Below, piece by piece: positions 52,928 through 61,702 of a stretch of 64,000 bases of DNA. The position numbers and the translations under genes are program-made. Every line of letters starts with the position of its first letter. The first letter of the stretch is position 1. Source of the stretch: Paeniglutamicibacter sulfureus (GTDB lineage: Bacteria > Actinomycetota > Actinomycetes > Actinomycetales > Micrococcaceae); contig NZ_JAULBL010000002.1 in the NCBI RefSeq assembly GCF_030512175.1, positions 1,734,149 to 1,798,148 of the forward strand, given 5' to 3'. The notes beneath the pieces are model-generated. The model had not been told where the DNA came from. It saw only the letters and a list, made by a program, of their open reading frames with translations, and searched no databases.

Positions 52928-53202
52928 TGGATCCCAACGCCGTCTTGGACATCGGGTTCTCCGGGCTGCTGGTGGCAGCAAAACTTTCCGCCCCGGTGCT
53001 CATCACCTCGCTGGTGGTGGGCTTCGCCATCTCCCTGTTCCAGTCAATGACGCAAATCCAGGAAATCACCCTCTCCTTCGTCCCCAAGGCCGCCGCCGTC
53101 GCCATCGCGCTGCTGGTCTGCGGGCACTGGATGATCTCCGAAATGGTGCTCTTCACCCACGAGCTCTTCGAGAAGATCCCGGCCCTGCTGGGAGGCGGCT
53201 AG
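52927..53202 (+). CDS. fliQ: Flagellar export gate protein FliQ
   Basis: 91 residues, two TM helices: LLVAAKLSAPVLITSLVVGF and KAAAVAIALLVCGHWMISEM, with the signature FQSMTQIQEITLSFVPK. Between fliP and fliR. Confidence 0.95.
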   Translation: MDPNAVLDIGFSGLLVAAKLSAPVLITSLVVGFAISLFQSMTQIQEITLSFVPKAAAVAIALLVCGHWMISEMVLFTHELFEKIPALLGGG

Positions 53203-53204
53203 GC

Positions 53205-53969
53205 ATGCTGGCCACCGTGCCGCTGGCCTGGCTGGAGGTCATGATGCTCGCCGCGGTGCGCGTCACCGCGTTCCTGGTCATCGCCCCGCCGTTCTCGCAC
53301 AACGCCATTCCGCTGCGGATCAAGGGCATGCTCGGCATCGGGCTGGCCCTGGCCGTCACCCCGCGACTGGGCGCGGGCTACGAATCCCTGGACACCGGCC
53401 CGTTCCTGGGCGCCATCGTCGCCGAACTGGTGGCCGGGGCGGCCATGGGCTTCATGGTCATGGTCGTGTTTTCCGCCATCCAGTCCGCGGGCAGCCTTAT
53501 CGACCTCTTCGGCGGCTTCGCCATGGCCCAGGGCTTCGACCCCCAGTCCATGATCAACGGCGCCCAGTTCACCCGCTTCTTCCACTTCGCCGCCCTGGCC
53601 CTGCTGGTGGCCTCCGACGGCTATCAGCTGGTGCTCGCCGGACTCTTCCGTTCCTTTGCCGTCATCCCGCTGGGCGGCGGGATCGGGCTGCCGTACGTGG
53701 CCGAATCCCTGGTCGGCGCGGTGGGGGAGATGTTCGTGGCGGCCGTCCAGATCGCCGGCCCGCTGCTGGTGGTGCTGGTGCTTGCAGACATTGGCCTGGG
53801 CCTGCTGACGCGCGCCGCCCCGGCACTGAACGCCTTTGCCATGGGCTTCCCGCTGAAGATCATGCTGACCCTCGCACTGGTCGGCACCGTGTTCGTGGTG
53901 CTGCCCGCTCTGGTTTCCTCGCTGGTGCGGGCAGCCCTGTCCCTGCTTTCGGGGGTGTCGGGCCCATGA
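53205..53969 (+). CDS. fliR: Flagellar export gate protein FliR
   Basis: 254 residues from ATG 53205, two bases after the fliQ stop; the frame is open further back only as an overlap with fliP and fliQ. Several TM helices, with VRVTAFLVIAPPFSHNAIPL, SAGSLIDLFGGFAMAQGFDP and ADIGLGLLTRAAPALNAFAM. Overlaps flhB by 4 bases. Confidence 0.95.
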   Translation: MLATVPLAWLEVMMLAAVRVTAFLVIAPPFSHNAIPLRIKGMLGIGLALAVTPRLGAGYESLDTGPFLGAIVAELVAGAAMGFMVMVVFSAIQSAGSLIDLFGGFAMAQGFDPQSMINGAQFTRFFHFAALALLVASDGYQLVLAGLFRSFAVIPLGGGIGLPYVAESLVGAVGEMFVAAVQIAGPLLVVLVLADIGLGLLTRAAPALNAFAMGFPLKIMLTLALVGTVFVVLPALVSSLVRAALSLLSGVSGP

Positions 53970-55090
53970 GCCAGGATTCGGGGGAACGCAGCGAGAAGGC
54001 CACCGCCCAGCGCATGAAGGAGGTGCACGAGAAGGGCAAGATGACCCGCTCGCAGGACCTTGCCGCGTGGCTGGGCATCGGGGCCGCTGCCCTGATGCTG
54101 CCCGGCGTGCTCGTGGCCGCCGAGACGGCCGGACGTGCCCAGCTGGAGGCGGTGCGCGGCATCATTGCGGCCCCCGATCCCGAGGCCGCCGTCGACGCGC
54201 TGGGCACCGGACTGGGTTCGCTGTCCGGCACGCTGCTGCCTCTCTTCGTGGTGGTGCTGGTGGTTGTTGTGGTCATCGCCGCGCTGCAGGGCGGGATCAA
54301 CTTCAAGAAGTTCAAGCTGGATCCCGCCAACCTGAACCTGGTCACCGGCGTCCAGCGGGTCTTCGGGCTCCAGGCGCTCTGGCAGGGACTTAAGGCCCTG
54401 CTGAAGGTCGCCGTCATCGGCCTGGTGCTCTGGTTCGTCGTCGCCTCGCTCATGCCGCTGCTCCTGCAATCGGGCTCCCTGTCGCTGTCCTCGCTGCTGG
54501 CCGCCGGATCGGACGGCGCCTCCTCGCTGATCCGCGCCTCGGTCATCGCCGGGCTGGTGTTGGCTGCCATCGACGTGCTGGTGGTCATGCGCCGGAACCG
54601 CAAGCACACCCGGATGACGCGCAAGGAAGTCACCGACGAGAACAAGCGCACCGACGGGGACCCGCTGATCAAGTCCCAGCGAAGATCCCGGCAGATGGCC
54701 ATGAGCCGCAACCGCATGATCGCGGCCATCGCCGACGCGGACGTGGTGGTTGTGAACCCGACCCACGTCGCCGTTGCGTTGCGCTACGAACCGGGCAAGT
54801 CAGCACCTCGCCTCGTGGCCAAGGGCGCGGGCAACATCGCCACACGCATCCGCGAGGAAGCTGCCGAGAAGTCAGTGCCCATGGTGCGCGACATTCCGTT
54901 GGCGCGTTCCCTGCACGAGGTGTGCGAGATCGGGGACGAGATCCCCGCCGATTCCTACAATGACGTGGCGCGTGTGCTGGCCTTCGTCATGGCGCTCAAG
55001 GCCCGCGGCAACGCCGCCGGCGTCCACACCGTGCCGGTGGCGGCGACAGCGAGCGCCAACCCCGGCCCCGGACGAAGGGCCGGCACCTGA
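53966..55090 (+). CDS. flhB: Flagellar export switch protein FlhB
   Basis: Switches export from rod/hook to filament substrates. 374 residues: SGERSEKATAQRMKEVHEKG at the N-terminus, four TM helices, a linker RMTRKEVTDENKRTDGDP, and the self-cleavage site Asn264-Pro-Thr-His in VVVNPTHVAVALRYEPG. C-terminal KSVPMVRDIPLARSLHEVCE. 91 bases before flhA. Confidence 0.95.
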   Translation: MSQDSGERSEKATAQRMKEVHEKGKMTRSQDLAAWLGIGAAALMLPGVLVAAETAGRAQLEAVRGIIAAPDPEAAVDALGTGLGSLSGTLLPLFVVVLVVVVVIAALQGGINFKKFKLDPANLNLVTGVQRVFGLQALWQGLKALLKVAVIGLVLWFVVASLMPLLLQSGSLSLSSLLAAGSDGASSLIRASVIAGLVLAAIDVLVVMRRNRKHTRMTRKEVTDENKRTDGDPLIKSQRRSRQMAMSRNRMIAAIADADVVVVNPTHVAVALRYEPGKSAPRLVAKGAGNIATRIREEAAEKSVPMVRDIPLARSLHEVCEIGDEIPADSYNDVARVLAFVMALKARGNAAGVHTVPVAATASANPGPGRRAGT

Positions 55091-55181
55091 TGACGCCCGG
55101 CCCCTTCCGCCTTTCCAAGAATTCATCCCCGGCCACCACCAATCGCAGGCCAACCGCCCAGTCCCAAGGAGCAAGACCTCA

Positions 55182-57236
55182 ATGAAATTTGCTTCACTCT
55201 CCAAGATCGCCGTGCCGCTGGGCGTGGTGGGCATCATCATGCTGCTGGTGGTCCCGGTCCCGGCCGCATTGCTGGACGTGCTGATCGCCGTGTCCATCCT
55301 GCTGGCCCTGGTGATCCTGCTGACCACCATGTTCGTCAAGCGTCCGCTGGACTTCTCGGTCTTCCCCTCGTTGCTGCTGGTCGCCACGCTGTTGCGCCTG
55401 GGCCTGAACGTCGCCTCCACCCGTCTGGTGTTGGGCAACGGGTACGCCGGGGAAGTCATTGCCGCCTTCGGCTCCATCGCGGTGGGCGGTTCGCTGATCA
55501 TCGGCTGCGTGATCTTCCTGATCCTGATCGTCATCCAGTTCGTCGTGGTCACCAAGGGTGCCGAGCGCGTTGCCGAGGTCGGGGCCCGCTTCACCCTTGA
55601 CGCCATGCCCGGCAAGCAAATGGCCATTGACGCGGATTTGAACGCCGGGCTGATCACCGACTCCCAGGCGCGCGAGCGCCGCGCCGAGGTCGCCGCGGAA
55701 GCCGACTTCTACGGCGCCATGGATGGTGCCTCCAAGTTCGTCAAGGGCGATGCGATCGCCGGGCTGATCATCATCATCATCAACCTCGTCGGCGGCATCG
55801 CCATCGGCATGCTGCAGCGCGGCATGGGCATTTCCGAGGCACTGAACACCTACGCACTGCTGACCATCGGTGACGGCCTGGCCACGCAGATCCCGGCCCT
55901 GCTCATGGCCGTGTCCACCGGCATGATCGTCACCCGCTCCAACGCCTCCTCGGACATGGGTTCCACCGCCTCTAAGCAGCTGGCCCAGTCGCGCACCGCG
56001 CTGCTAATTTCCGGCTCCGCGGCCATCGCCCTGGCCCTGGTGCCGGGGATGCCGAAGCTTCCCTTCATCCTCATCGGCGCCCTGCTGATCCTCACCGCCC
56101 AGCGCATCAAGTCCAACCTGGCCAAGTCCGAATCCCTGGCGGAAGTGGCGCGGCAAAACGAGGCCGCCGTGGTCCCCACCGAAACCACCGAGGACCTGAT
56201 CGAGAAGATGCGGGTGCACGCCCTGGAGATCCAGCTGGCCCCGGACCTGGTGGACGTGGTCAACGGGGGAGGGGACGACCTGCTGGCCCGCGTCCGCGCC
56301 CTGCGCCGCCGCGTGGCGATGGAGATGGGCATTGTGCTGCCGCCGGTGCGCACCCGCGACTCGGTGGACCTGCCCCCTGCCACCTACACCATCAGGATCG
56401 CCGGGGTGGAGGCCGGGCGCGGCACCGCTCCGCGCGGGAAGGTGCTGGCCCTGGGCGAGCACCTGGATTCGCTGCCCGGTGCCTCGGTCGTGGAGCCGGT
56501 CTTCGGGTTGGCCGGCAAGTGGGTGCCGGCCGAGCTGCGGCACAATGCCGAGATGGCAGGGGCCACCACCATCGACCGGGTCTCGGTGATCGTCACCCAC
56601 CTTTCCTCGATCGTCCAGGCGCAGGCAGCCCGGCTGCTGACCCGCGAGGACGTGCGGGTGCTCACCGACGCGGTGCGCGAAACCAACCCCTCGGCCGTGG
56701 AGGAATTGGTGCCTTCCCCGCTGTCCCTGGCCGAGGTCCAGCGCGTGCTGCAGGGCCTGCTGATCGAGTCCGTGCCCATCAACGACCTGGGACGCATTTA
56801 CGAGGCCCTGGCCCTGCGCGCCAAGGCCAGCACCGATCCCGAAGGCCTCATCGAGGCGGCCCGCACGGCACTGGGCCCGGCCATCGCCGCCGGCTACCTG
56901 GAGGGCAACACGCTGCGCGTGGTCATGATCGATCCCGTCCTGGAACAGGGCATGCTCGAGGGGTTGCGCCCCTCCGAGGCAGGAAGCCAGATCATGCTGG
57001 ATGCGGCCCGGTTGGAAGCGGTGCTGGCCTCGGTCAAGCAGATCGCCGGCGAGCTGGAAACCCGCGGGCTCTCCGCGGTGCTGGTCTGCGCCCCGGCGCT
57101 GCGCCCGGCGGTGCGCCGCCTGCTGGGCGCAGCCCCCGGTTCCATTCCGGTGCTCTCCTACCAGGAGGCCACCGCCGGCGGGGCAGAGATCGAGACCGTG
57201 GGGGTGGTGCGCGGTGCCGATGCGATTTCGGCTTGA
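55182..57236 (+). CDS. flhA: Flagellar export gate protein FlhA
   Basis: Forms the cytosolic docking ring for export substrates. 684 residues from ATG 55182, with AAGGAG 10 bases upstream; the frame is open back to 54774 only over flhB. Eight TM helices (~1-310) with LLVATLLRLGLNVASTRLVL and GARFTLDAMPGKQMAIDADL (FHIPEP signature), then the cytoplasmic domain ending LVCAPALRPAVRRLLGAAPG. Confidence 0.96.
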   Translation: MKFASLSKIAVPLGVVGIIMLLVVPVPAALLDVLIAVSILLALVILLTTMFVKRPLDFSVFPSLLLVATLLRLGLNVASTRLVLGNGYAGEVIAAFGSIAVGGSLIIGCVIFLILIVIQFVVVTKGAERVAEVGARFTLDAMPGKQMAIDADLNAGLITDSQARERRAEVAAEADFYGAMDGASKFVKGDAIAGLIIIIINLVGGIAIGMLQRGMGISEALNTYALLTIGDGLATQIPALLMAVSTGMIVTRSNASSDMGSTASKQLAQSRTALLISGSAAIALALVPGMPKLPFILIGALLILTAQRIKSNLAKSESLAEVARQNEAAVVPTETTEDLIEKMRVHALEIQLAPDLVDVVNGGGDDLLARVRALRRRVAMEMGIVLPPVRTRDSVDLPPATYTIRIAGVEAGRGTAPRGKVLALGEHLDSLPGASVVEPVFGLAGKWVPAELRHNAEMAGATTIDRVSVIVTHLSSIVQAQAARLLTREDVRVLTDAVRETNPSAVEELVPSPLSLAEVQRVLQGLLIESVPINDLGRIYEALALRAKASTDPEGLIEAARTALGPAIAAGYLEGNTLRVVMIDPVLEQGMLEGLRPSEAGSQIMLDAARLEAVLASVKQIAGELETRGLSAVLVCAPALRPAVRRLLGAAPGSIPVLSYQEATAGGAEIETVGVVRGADAISA

Positions 57237-58350
57237 GGGTGCCAGCCTGCCCGAGATCCACGAGCAGGCCATGGCCGAATACGGGCCCCATGCCCGCATC
57301 GTCTCCGCCGAACGCGTCACCATCGGCGGCATCGGCGGGTTCCTGGCCAAGTCGCACCTCGAGGCCATCATTGAGGTGCCTGACGAACACGCACCCGACG
57401 GTCACGTGCTGGAACCCGGGGACGAACCGGCGCCGCAGCGCGACCTCGAGCCCGCTCCCAAACCCCGGTCCCCGAAGCCCGGGTTGTCGAAACCAGGGTC
57501 ATCGAAAGCATCCATTTCATCTCCACCCATTGCGGAACAGGTAGCCGGTAAGCCCACGTCCCCGGCACCACGTTCTCTCACTGCCCCCGCCTTGACGCCC
57601 GATTCCCCGGCCGTGGCCGGCGGCATCGACGGGTTGCTGGCGCGGGCGGACGAGGCCGAGCTGCGCCTGGCGCCGCAGGTGCCGGTGTTCGTGGACCGGG
57701 ACAGGCTGACGCCGCTGCCCGGCCGCCCCGACTTCGACCGCCTGCTGGACAGCGAGGCCTTCGCCCTGGAACCGGCCACCGGCACCCGCGCCGCCGGCGG
57801 ACCAACGCACCCGTCCGGTGCGCCGAAGACTCCGGCCGGGCAGGCTGCGGGGCCGGGGCCTGACATCGTTCCCTCTCCGCTGGCCGGACCCGGGGACCTG
57901 GTCGTGGTCATCGGACTCTGGGGAGATGCCGGGATGGCAGCCGGGGAACTCGACGAGGGCACTGCGCTGCGGCGCAACGCGGGGGAGCTGGCCCAGAAGT
58001 TCGACACCCATGCCTTGGCCCGCAGACCAATCCTTGACCGGCGCGGCATCCTGCGGGCGCGCGCCAACGCCGTGGCCGACGGCGTCCCGCTGCTGGTTTC
58101 CGTTGCCATCAATCCGCTGCTGGCCTTGCCAAAGCAATTGCAGCTGCTGGAGGTGCTGGCGCCGGACCAGCTCTGGGTGGCGGTGGATGCCGGGCGGAAG
58201 GCGGAGGACAGCGCCGCCTGGGTCAAGGCCGTCGCCAAGGCCTGCGGGATCTACGCGGTGGTCTCCCTGCATGCCGAGGAGACCCTGTCCCCGGAATCTG
58301 TCTGGGAGCTGGGGTTCCCGGTGCTCGAGGCCAGGGGCGCCGGCACGTAG
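57220..58350 (+). CDS. FlhF-like protein lacking a GTPase P-loop
   Basis: 376 residues from ATG 57220, overlapping the end of flhA by 17 bases. The N-terminal ~50 residues match the FlhF B domain (RFRLEGASLPEIHEQAMAEY, GPHARIVSAERVTIGGIGGF, LAKSHLEAIIEVPD). A Pro/Ser/Thr-rich linker (~60-175) follows. Where FlhF has GPTGVGKTTT the protein reads VVVIGLWGDAGMAAGELDEG, with no GKT, and no DTAG-like motif follows. The C-terminus (CGIYAVVSLHAEETLSPESV, WELGFPVLEARG) keeps the outline of the SRP-GTPase end. It should not hydrolyse GTP like true FlhF. No flhG partner is present. Confidence 0.7.
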   Translation: MRFRLEGASLPEIHEQAMAEYGPHARIVSAERVTIGGIGGFLAKSHLEAIIEVPDEHAPDGHVLEPGDEPAPQRDLEPAPKPRSPKPGLSKPGSSKASISSPPIAEQVAGKPTSPAPRSLTAPALTPDSPAVAGGIDGLLARADEAELRLAPQVPVFVDRDRLTPLPGRPDFDRLLDSEAFALEPATGTRAAGGPTHPSGAPKTPAGQAAGPGPDIVPSPLAGPGDLVVVIGLWGDAGMAAGELDEGTALRRNAGELAQKFDTHALARRPILDRRGILRARANAVADGVPLLVSVAINPLLALPKQLQLLEVLAPDQLWVAVDAGRKAEDSAAWVKAVAKACGIYAVVSLHAEETLSPESVWELGFPVLEARGAGT

Positions 58351-58383
58351 GCACTGTCTGCACTCTCGGTCCGGCAGTCGAAT

Positions 58384-58447
58384 CGTCCAGGATCCCCGAC
58401 CCTGGACGTGGCGGGTCCCCGGGAAACAAGAATCCCGGGGACCCGCC
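58384..58447. terminator. Tandem hairpins ending the flagellar cluster
   Basis: First hairpin CGTCCAGG (58384-58391) / CCTGGACG (58401-58408). Second, stronger, has 15-bp arms GGCGGGTCCCCGGGA (58410-58424) and TCCCGGGGACCCGCC (58433-58447). Between convergent genes, so it may serve both. Confidence 0.85.
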
Positions 58448-58497
58448 GACGTTCCATCCTTGATTTTATTGGCCAGTCATTCTATTGACCTGCCGTC

Positions 58498-58725
58498 TTA
58501 GTCATCCCCGGATGCGGCGTTGTGCGGCTTGGGGGAGTCCGAGGCGAGGTCGTCGCGCTCCGTGGCCTCCTGTACTTGAGCCGGATCGGTCTCGTCGGTG
58601 AAGGGCTCGGTCTGGCGGAACTCCTCCCGGTGGCTGGGCTTGACGCCCTTGAGGCCGCCCTCGGCTTCCTGTTTCATCTGCTCGTCGAGCTCCGCACTGT
58701 GCTTATCGCTTCCACGTTCAGCCAT
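58498..58725 (-). CDS. Small hydrophilic actinobacterial protein
   Basis: 75 residues, highly charged, from ATG 58725 with GGAGAA 6 bases upstream. The opening GSDKHSAELDEQMKQEAEGG resembles a widespread small actinobacterial protein (GSDKHxPxLDExLKxExEG) often found beside DUF2795 proteins; function unknown. It overlaps the upstream gene by 8 bases, so the two are co-translated. Confidence 0.75.
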   Translation of the reverse strand: MAERGSDKHSAELDEQMKQEAEGGLKGVKPSHREEFRQTEPFTDETDPAQVQEATERDDLASDSPKPHNAASGDD

Positions 58726-59023
58726 GTGGATTCTCCTTTTCACTCGTGTCGTTCAGTCCGCGTTGGGCGCGTTCGGCTTCCTCCGAGGAGCCGGCCGGGA
58801 CCGGGTCGGCGGCCGGTGGCACATCTGCCGGGTTGTAGTCCTCCAGTCCGGCTGCCACCCGCTCTTGCTGCTCGGCTGCCGCGAAGTCATCGTCATCCAA
58901 GCCCTCCGGGACCTTGGCATGGCCGCGTCGGGACGATGGCGGCAAGGCAGAGCTTTCCGGATCAATGACGTCATCAAGGCCGGAAGTTCCGTCCTCGGCG
59001 TTTTCGGGGTTCACGTTTGTCAT
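58718..59023 (-). CDS. Small acidic hydrophilic protein
   Basis: 101 residues from ATG 59023 with GGAGGAG 6 bases upstream; the longer frame to 59269 lacks such a site. Acidic and disordered in appearance (MTNVNPENAEDGTSGLDDVI, VPEGLDDDDFAAAEQQERVA). No family recognised. First gene of a two-gene unit. Confidence 0.7.
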   Translation of the reverse strand: MTNVNPENAEDGTSGLDDVIDPESSALPPSSRRGHAKVPEGLDDDDFAAAEQQERVAAGLEDYNPADVPPAADPVPAGSSEEAERAQRGLNDTSEKENPHG

Positions 59024-59354
59024 GCGTTCTCCTCCAGTTGGGGGCGTCGGACCGGACATCACACGCCCCGGCCCACCGCCTTCGTCCGGCCAGTCTAAAA
59101 CCGCGGCCCCAGGGGTGCATAGGCTTTTGCGGGTCGGCGGGCCACCGGTGTCCCATGCCGGTCGGCACGGCCGATCAACCGTGCCGACGGGAACGCGGGA
59201 TTCGGCACGAATCCCTATTGCCCCGGGATCGCCGTGACCGCTAACCACGTATTTCACTTGTAGTTTCACAGAACGGCTGGTAATTATTTAGGGGGTAGCC
59301 CGTGGGGAGGTGTCTTTCGTATTCAGCATTCACCAAGGGCGGAGGAAGCGGACC

Positions 59355-60125
59355 ATGAATCAAGGGACCGTCGTGGTCATTGAGGATGATGCCGACTTAC
59401 GCAACCTCGTGGTGGCGGTGCTGCAACAAGCCGGGTTCGAGGTGAGGGCGGCGACGACGGGGCTCGAAGGCGTTGCACTGGTCCGGGAACAAAACCCCGT
59501 CGTCGTGACCGTGGATATTGGCCTGCCGGACATCGACGGCCATGAAGTGCTCCGCCGCATCCGCCAGGCCAGCGACTGCTATGTCATCATGTTGACGGGC
59601 AGGGATGATGAGGCGGACACACTGACCGCGTTGCAGGCCGGCGCCGATGATTACATGACGAAGCCGTTTCGCCCCCGGGAATTACGTGCCCGCGTGGCGG
59701 CGATGCTGCGACGTCCGCGTGCCGGCACCCAGGAGCCCGAGACACAAAGCCCGGCGGCGCATACCCCGGTGAGGAAGCGTTCAACACTTCACCACGGTGC
59801 GCTGGTCCTGGACAGCGAAGCGCGGACGGCACGCCTGTCCGACGCAGAGCTGTCACTGACCAGAAGCGAGTTCGACCTGCTGCAGGACCTCATGAGAAAC
59901 ATCGGCACGGTTCGGACGAAATCCGATTTGGTCCAGGTGGTTCGCGGTGAGACGCCACGCGGGGGCGGACGCGGATACGTCAGCGATGTCGATGAACGCG
60001 CCATCGAGGTGCATATCGGGAACCTGCGCCGAAAACTCGGCGGGAACGCCCGCCACCAGCCATGGCTCTTGACGGTGCGCGGAGTGGGATACCGGCTGGC
60101 GGCACCCCATCCGGACCAGGAATGA
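59355..60125 (+). CDS. OmpR/PhoB-family response regulator (no adjacent kinase)
   Basis: 256 residues from ATG 59355 (GGAGGAAG upstream). The receiver domain (~5-118) has VVVIEDDADLRNLV, the phospho-acceptor Asp in VDIGLPDIDGHEVL, MLTGRDD and the switch Lys in YMTKPFRPREL. The winged-helix output (~150-250) has LTRSEFDLLQDLMRNIGTV, RAIEVHIGNLRRKLGG and LLTVRGVGYRL. No histidine kinase is in the window; the neighbouring Hpt-like protein lacks its histidine. Confidence 0.92.
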   Translation: MNQGTVVVIEDDADLRNLVVAVLQQAGFEVRAATTGLEGVALVREQNPVVVTVDIGLPDIDGHEVLRRIRQASDCYVIMLTGRDDEADTLTALQAGADDYMTKPFRPRELRARVAAMLRRPRAGTQEPETQSPAAHTPVRKRSTLHHGALVLDSEARTARLSDAELSLTRSEFDLLQDLMRNIGTVRTKSDLVQVVRGETPRGGGRGYVSDVDERAIEVHIGNLRRKLGGNARHQPWLLTVRGVGYRLAAPHPDQE

Positions 60126-60132
60126 TTCGCCC

Positions 60133-60522
60133 CTAGACCTGTTCCTTTTTCGGCTTGGGGTAATGCTCCTGCAATTCGAGCAGGGTCTGCCGACCGCAAA
60201 CCTCGAGGCCAGGCAATAAGCCGACGGCTTCCGCTTCATCGCCGCGTTTGACCGCTTCCCCCAGTTCCCGCGCATCCCCAGCGAGGCGCACGGCTCCCGC
60301 CATGGCAGCGGCAGTCCTGATGCTGATCAAAGCGTCCAGCGCAGTATCCGGATCAAGCGGCTCCAGTGCCTGGGCCAACCGTTCATAACGCGATTTCCAC
60401 AGATCCACGAAGTCGTGGACGAAGTCCACGACGATCGACGGGTCGTCGACTTGCTGCTCGAGCTCCCGGAGCACCGCAAAATCCACCAGGGGCTGGCCGT
60501 TGGGTGATGGCAAGGTGGACAT
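60133..60522 (-). CDS. Hpt-domain-like protein without the phospho-histidine
   Basis: 129 residues from ATG 60522 (ATG 60570 and 60597 are alternatives, all with weak ribosome-binding sites). The helical Hpt pattern is clear: FAVLRELEQQVDDPSIVVDF, VHDFVDLWKSRYERLAQALE, then SIRTAAAMAGAVRLAGDARE. Against the Hpt consensus HTLKGSAANLGAERLA, the invariant His is replaced by Ile66 and the Gly by Thr. It cannot accept phosphate in the usual way and may act as a binding partner. Convergent with the response regulator gene. Confidence 0.65.
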   Translation of the reverse strand: MSTLPSPNGQPLVDFAVLRELEQQVDDPSIVVDFVHDFVDLWKSRYERLAQALEPLDPDTALDALISIRTAAAMAGAVRLAGDARELGEAVKRGDEAEAVGLLPGLEVCGRQTLLELQEHYPKPKKEQV

Positions 60523-60810
60523 TGGCGAGTCTTCTCTGGCGACCCCTGCCATGGTGTCGGTTAGGCCCATGAGCGGGGCGGTGGGCGGAGTGTGCATTGC
60601 CTTAGGATATCCGCTGGGACTGGGCAAGATAAGGGCAAATCCGGAGAACCGGGACAATCTGCGTGAATCCTGCGTTTGGCAACTGGCCAGGACGTCGTAA
60701 ACGCCGTTAAAGACCGCCTGATCAGTGCTTGGAGCCAATGGCAGTTGGCCCGCGGGAGCGTTAGCGCGGCCTACTCTGGGTGACGATGTCATGAGGTTCC
60801 TTCCGTGGGG

Positions 60811-61692
60811 TCATTGACCGCTGAACGTTGCGATGGCATTGATCACCGCCGGTCCAAGGATGGCGATGAAGAGAACGGGAAAGATGAAGAACAGGAGCGG
60901 GAACAGGATCTTGACCGGCAACTTCATGGCCTTCTCCTCGGCACGTTGCCTCCGCTTCACGCGCATGACCTTGGCTTGTACCCGCAGGACCTGGCTGATG
61001 GCTATGCCGTAGGCATCGGCCTGGACGACGGCCTGGACAAAGCTGCGCAATTCGGGGACGTTGGTTCGCTGGGCCAGGGCTGAGTACGCCTCCCGGCGGG
61101 AACGGCCGACCTGCATGTCCTGCAGCGTACGGATCAATTCCTGCGCCAGGGGTCCCCGGCCGTTTTCACCGGCCCGCGACACGGCACCCTCGAATCCGAG
61201 GCCCGCCTCAACACTGATCAGCATCTGGTCGAGCGTATTGGGCAGTTCAAGCTGCAATTCCTGTTGCCGTTTCTGGCCGTTGCTGATCAACAGCAGGTCG
61301 GGGATGAAGTAGGCAGCGACGAAGACCCCAAGGCCCATGATCTTCATGATCGGGTGCGGATCCAGGCCGAAAAGGAACCCCAGGACCGCCCCGGCCAACC
61401 CGAGTGCGGGTTTAACCGCCAGGAGGCGGTCCAGTGGCATGGAGGTCGGGCGCCCGGCCAGGGAGAGGAGCTTGTCGAGTCGGCGAACATACGCCTCGGG
61501 GGTCAGGCGCCTGCCGATCCGCACCAGCAGGCCGGTATCGGGCCGGGCAGCGGTTTCCTCCGGGTCGTGGCCGCGGCGCAGGTTCTCCCTGCTGGCGGCC
61601 TGGCCCTTGCGGTCGACCGAGAAGAACGCGAGACCGAGGTAGAGCACGGCGAAGCCGACCAGCAACGCGCCGGCGGTGACGATAAGTGGCAT
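60811..61692 (-). CDS. tadC: Tad pilus assembly protein TadC (T2SS F family)
   Basis: An inner-membrane platform protein for the Flp/Tad pilus. 293 residues: TM helices at ~4-24, ~100-150 and the C-terminus (LPVKILFPLLFFIFPVLFIA). The T2SSF domain has LELPNTLDQMLISVEAGLGF, RTLQDMQVGRSRREAYSALA and ELRSFVQAVVQADAYGIAIS. Ten bases after tadB. Confidence 0.9.
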   Translation of the reverse strand: MPLIVTAGALLVGFAVLYLGLAFFSVDRKGQAASRENLRRGHDPEETAARPDTGLLVRIGRRLTPEAYVRRLDKLLSLAGRPTSMPLDRLLAVKPALGLAGAVLGFLFGLDPHPIMKIMGLGVFVAAYFIPDLLLISNGQKRQQELQLELPNTLDQMLISVEAGLGFEGAVSRAGENGRGPLAQELIRTLQDMQVGRSRREAYSALAQRTNVPELRSFVQAVVQADAYGIAISQVLRVQAKVMRVKRRQRAEEKAMKLPVKILFPLLFFIFPVLFIAILGPAVINAIATFSGQ

Positions 61693-61702
61693 TTTCCGGT
61701 CC

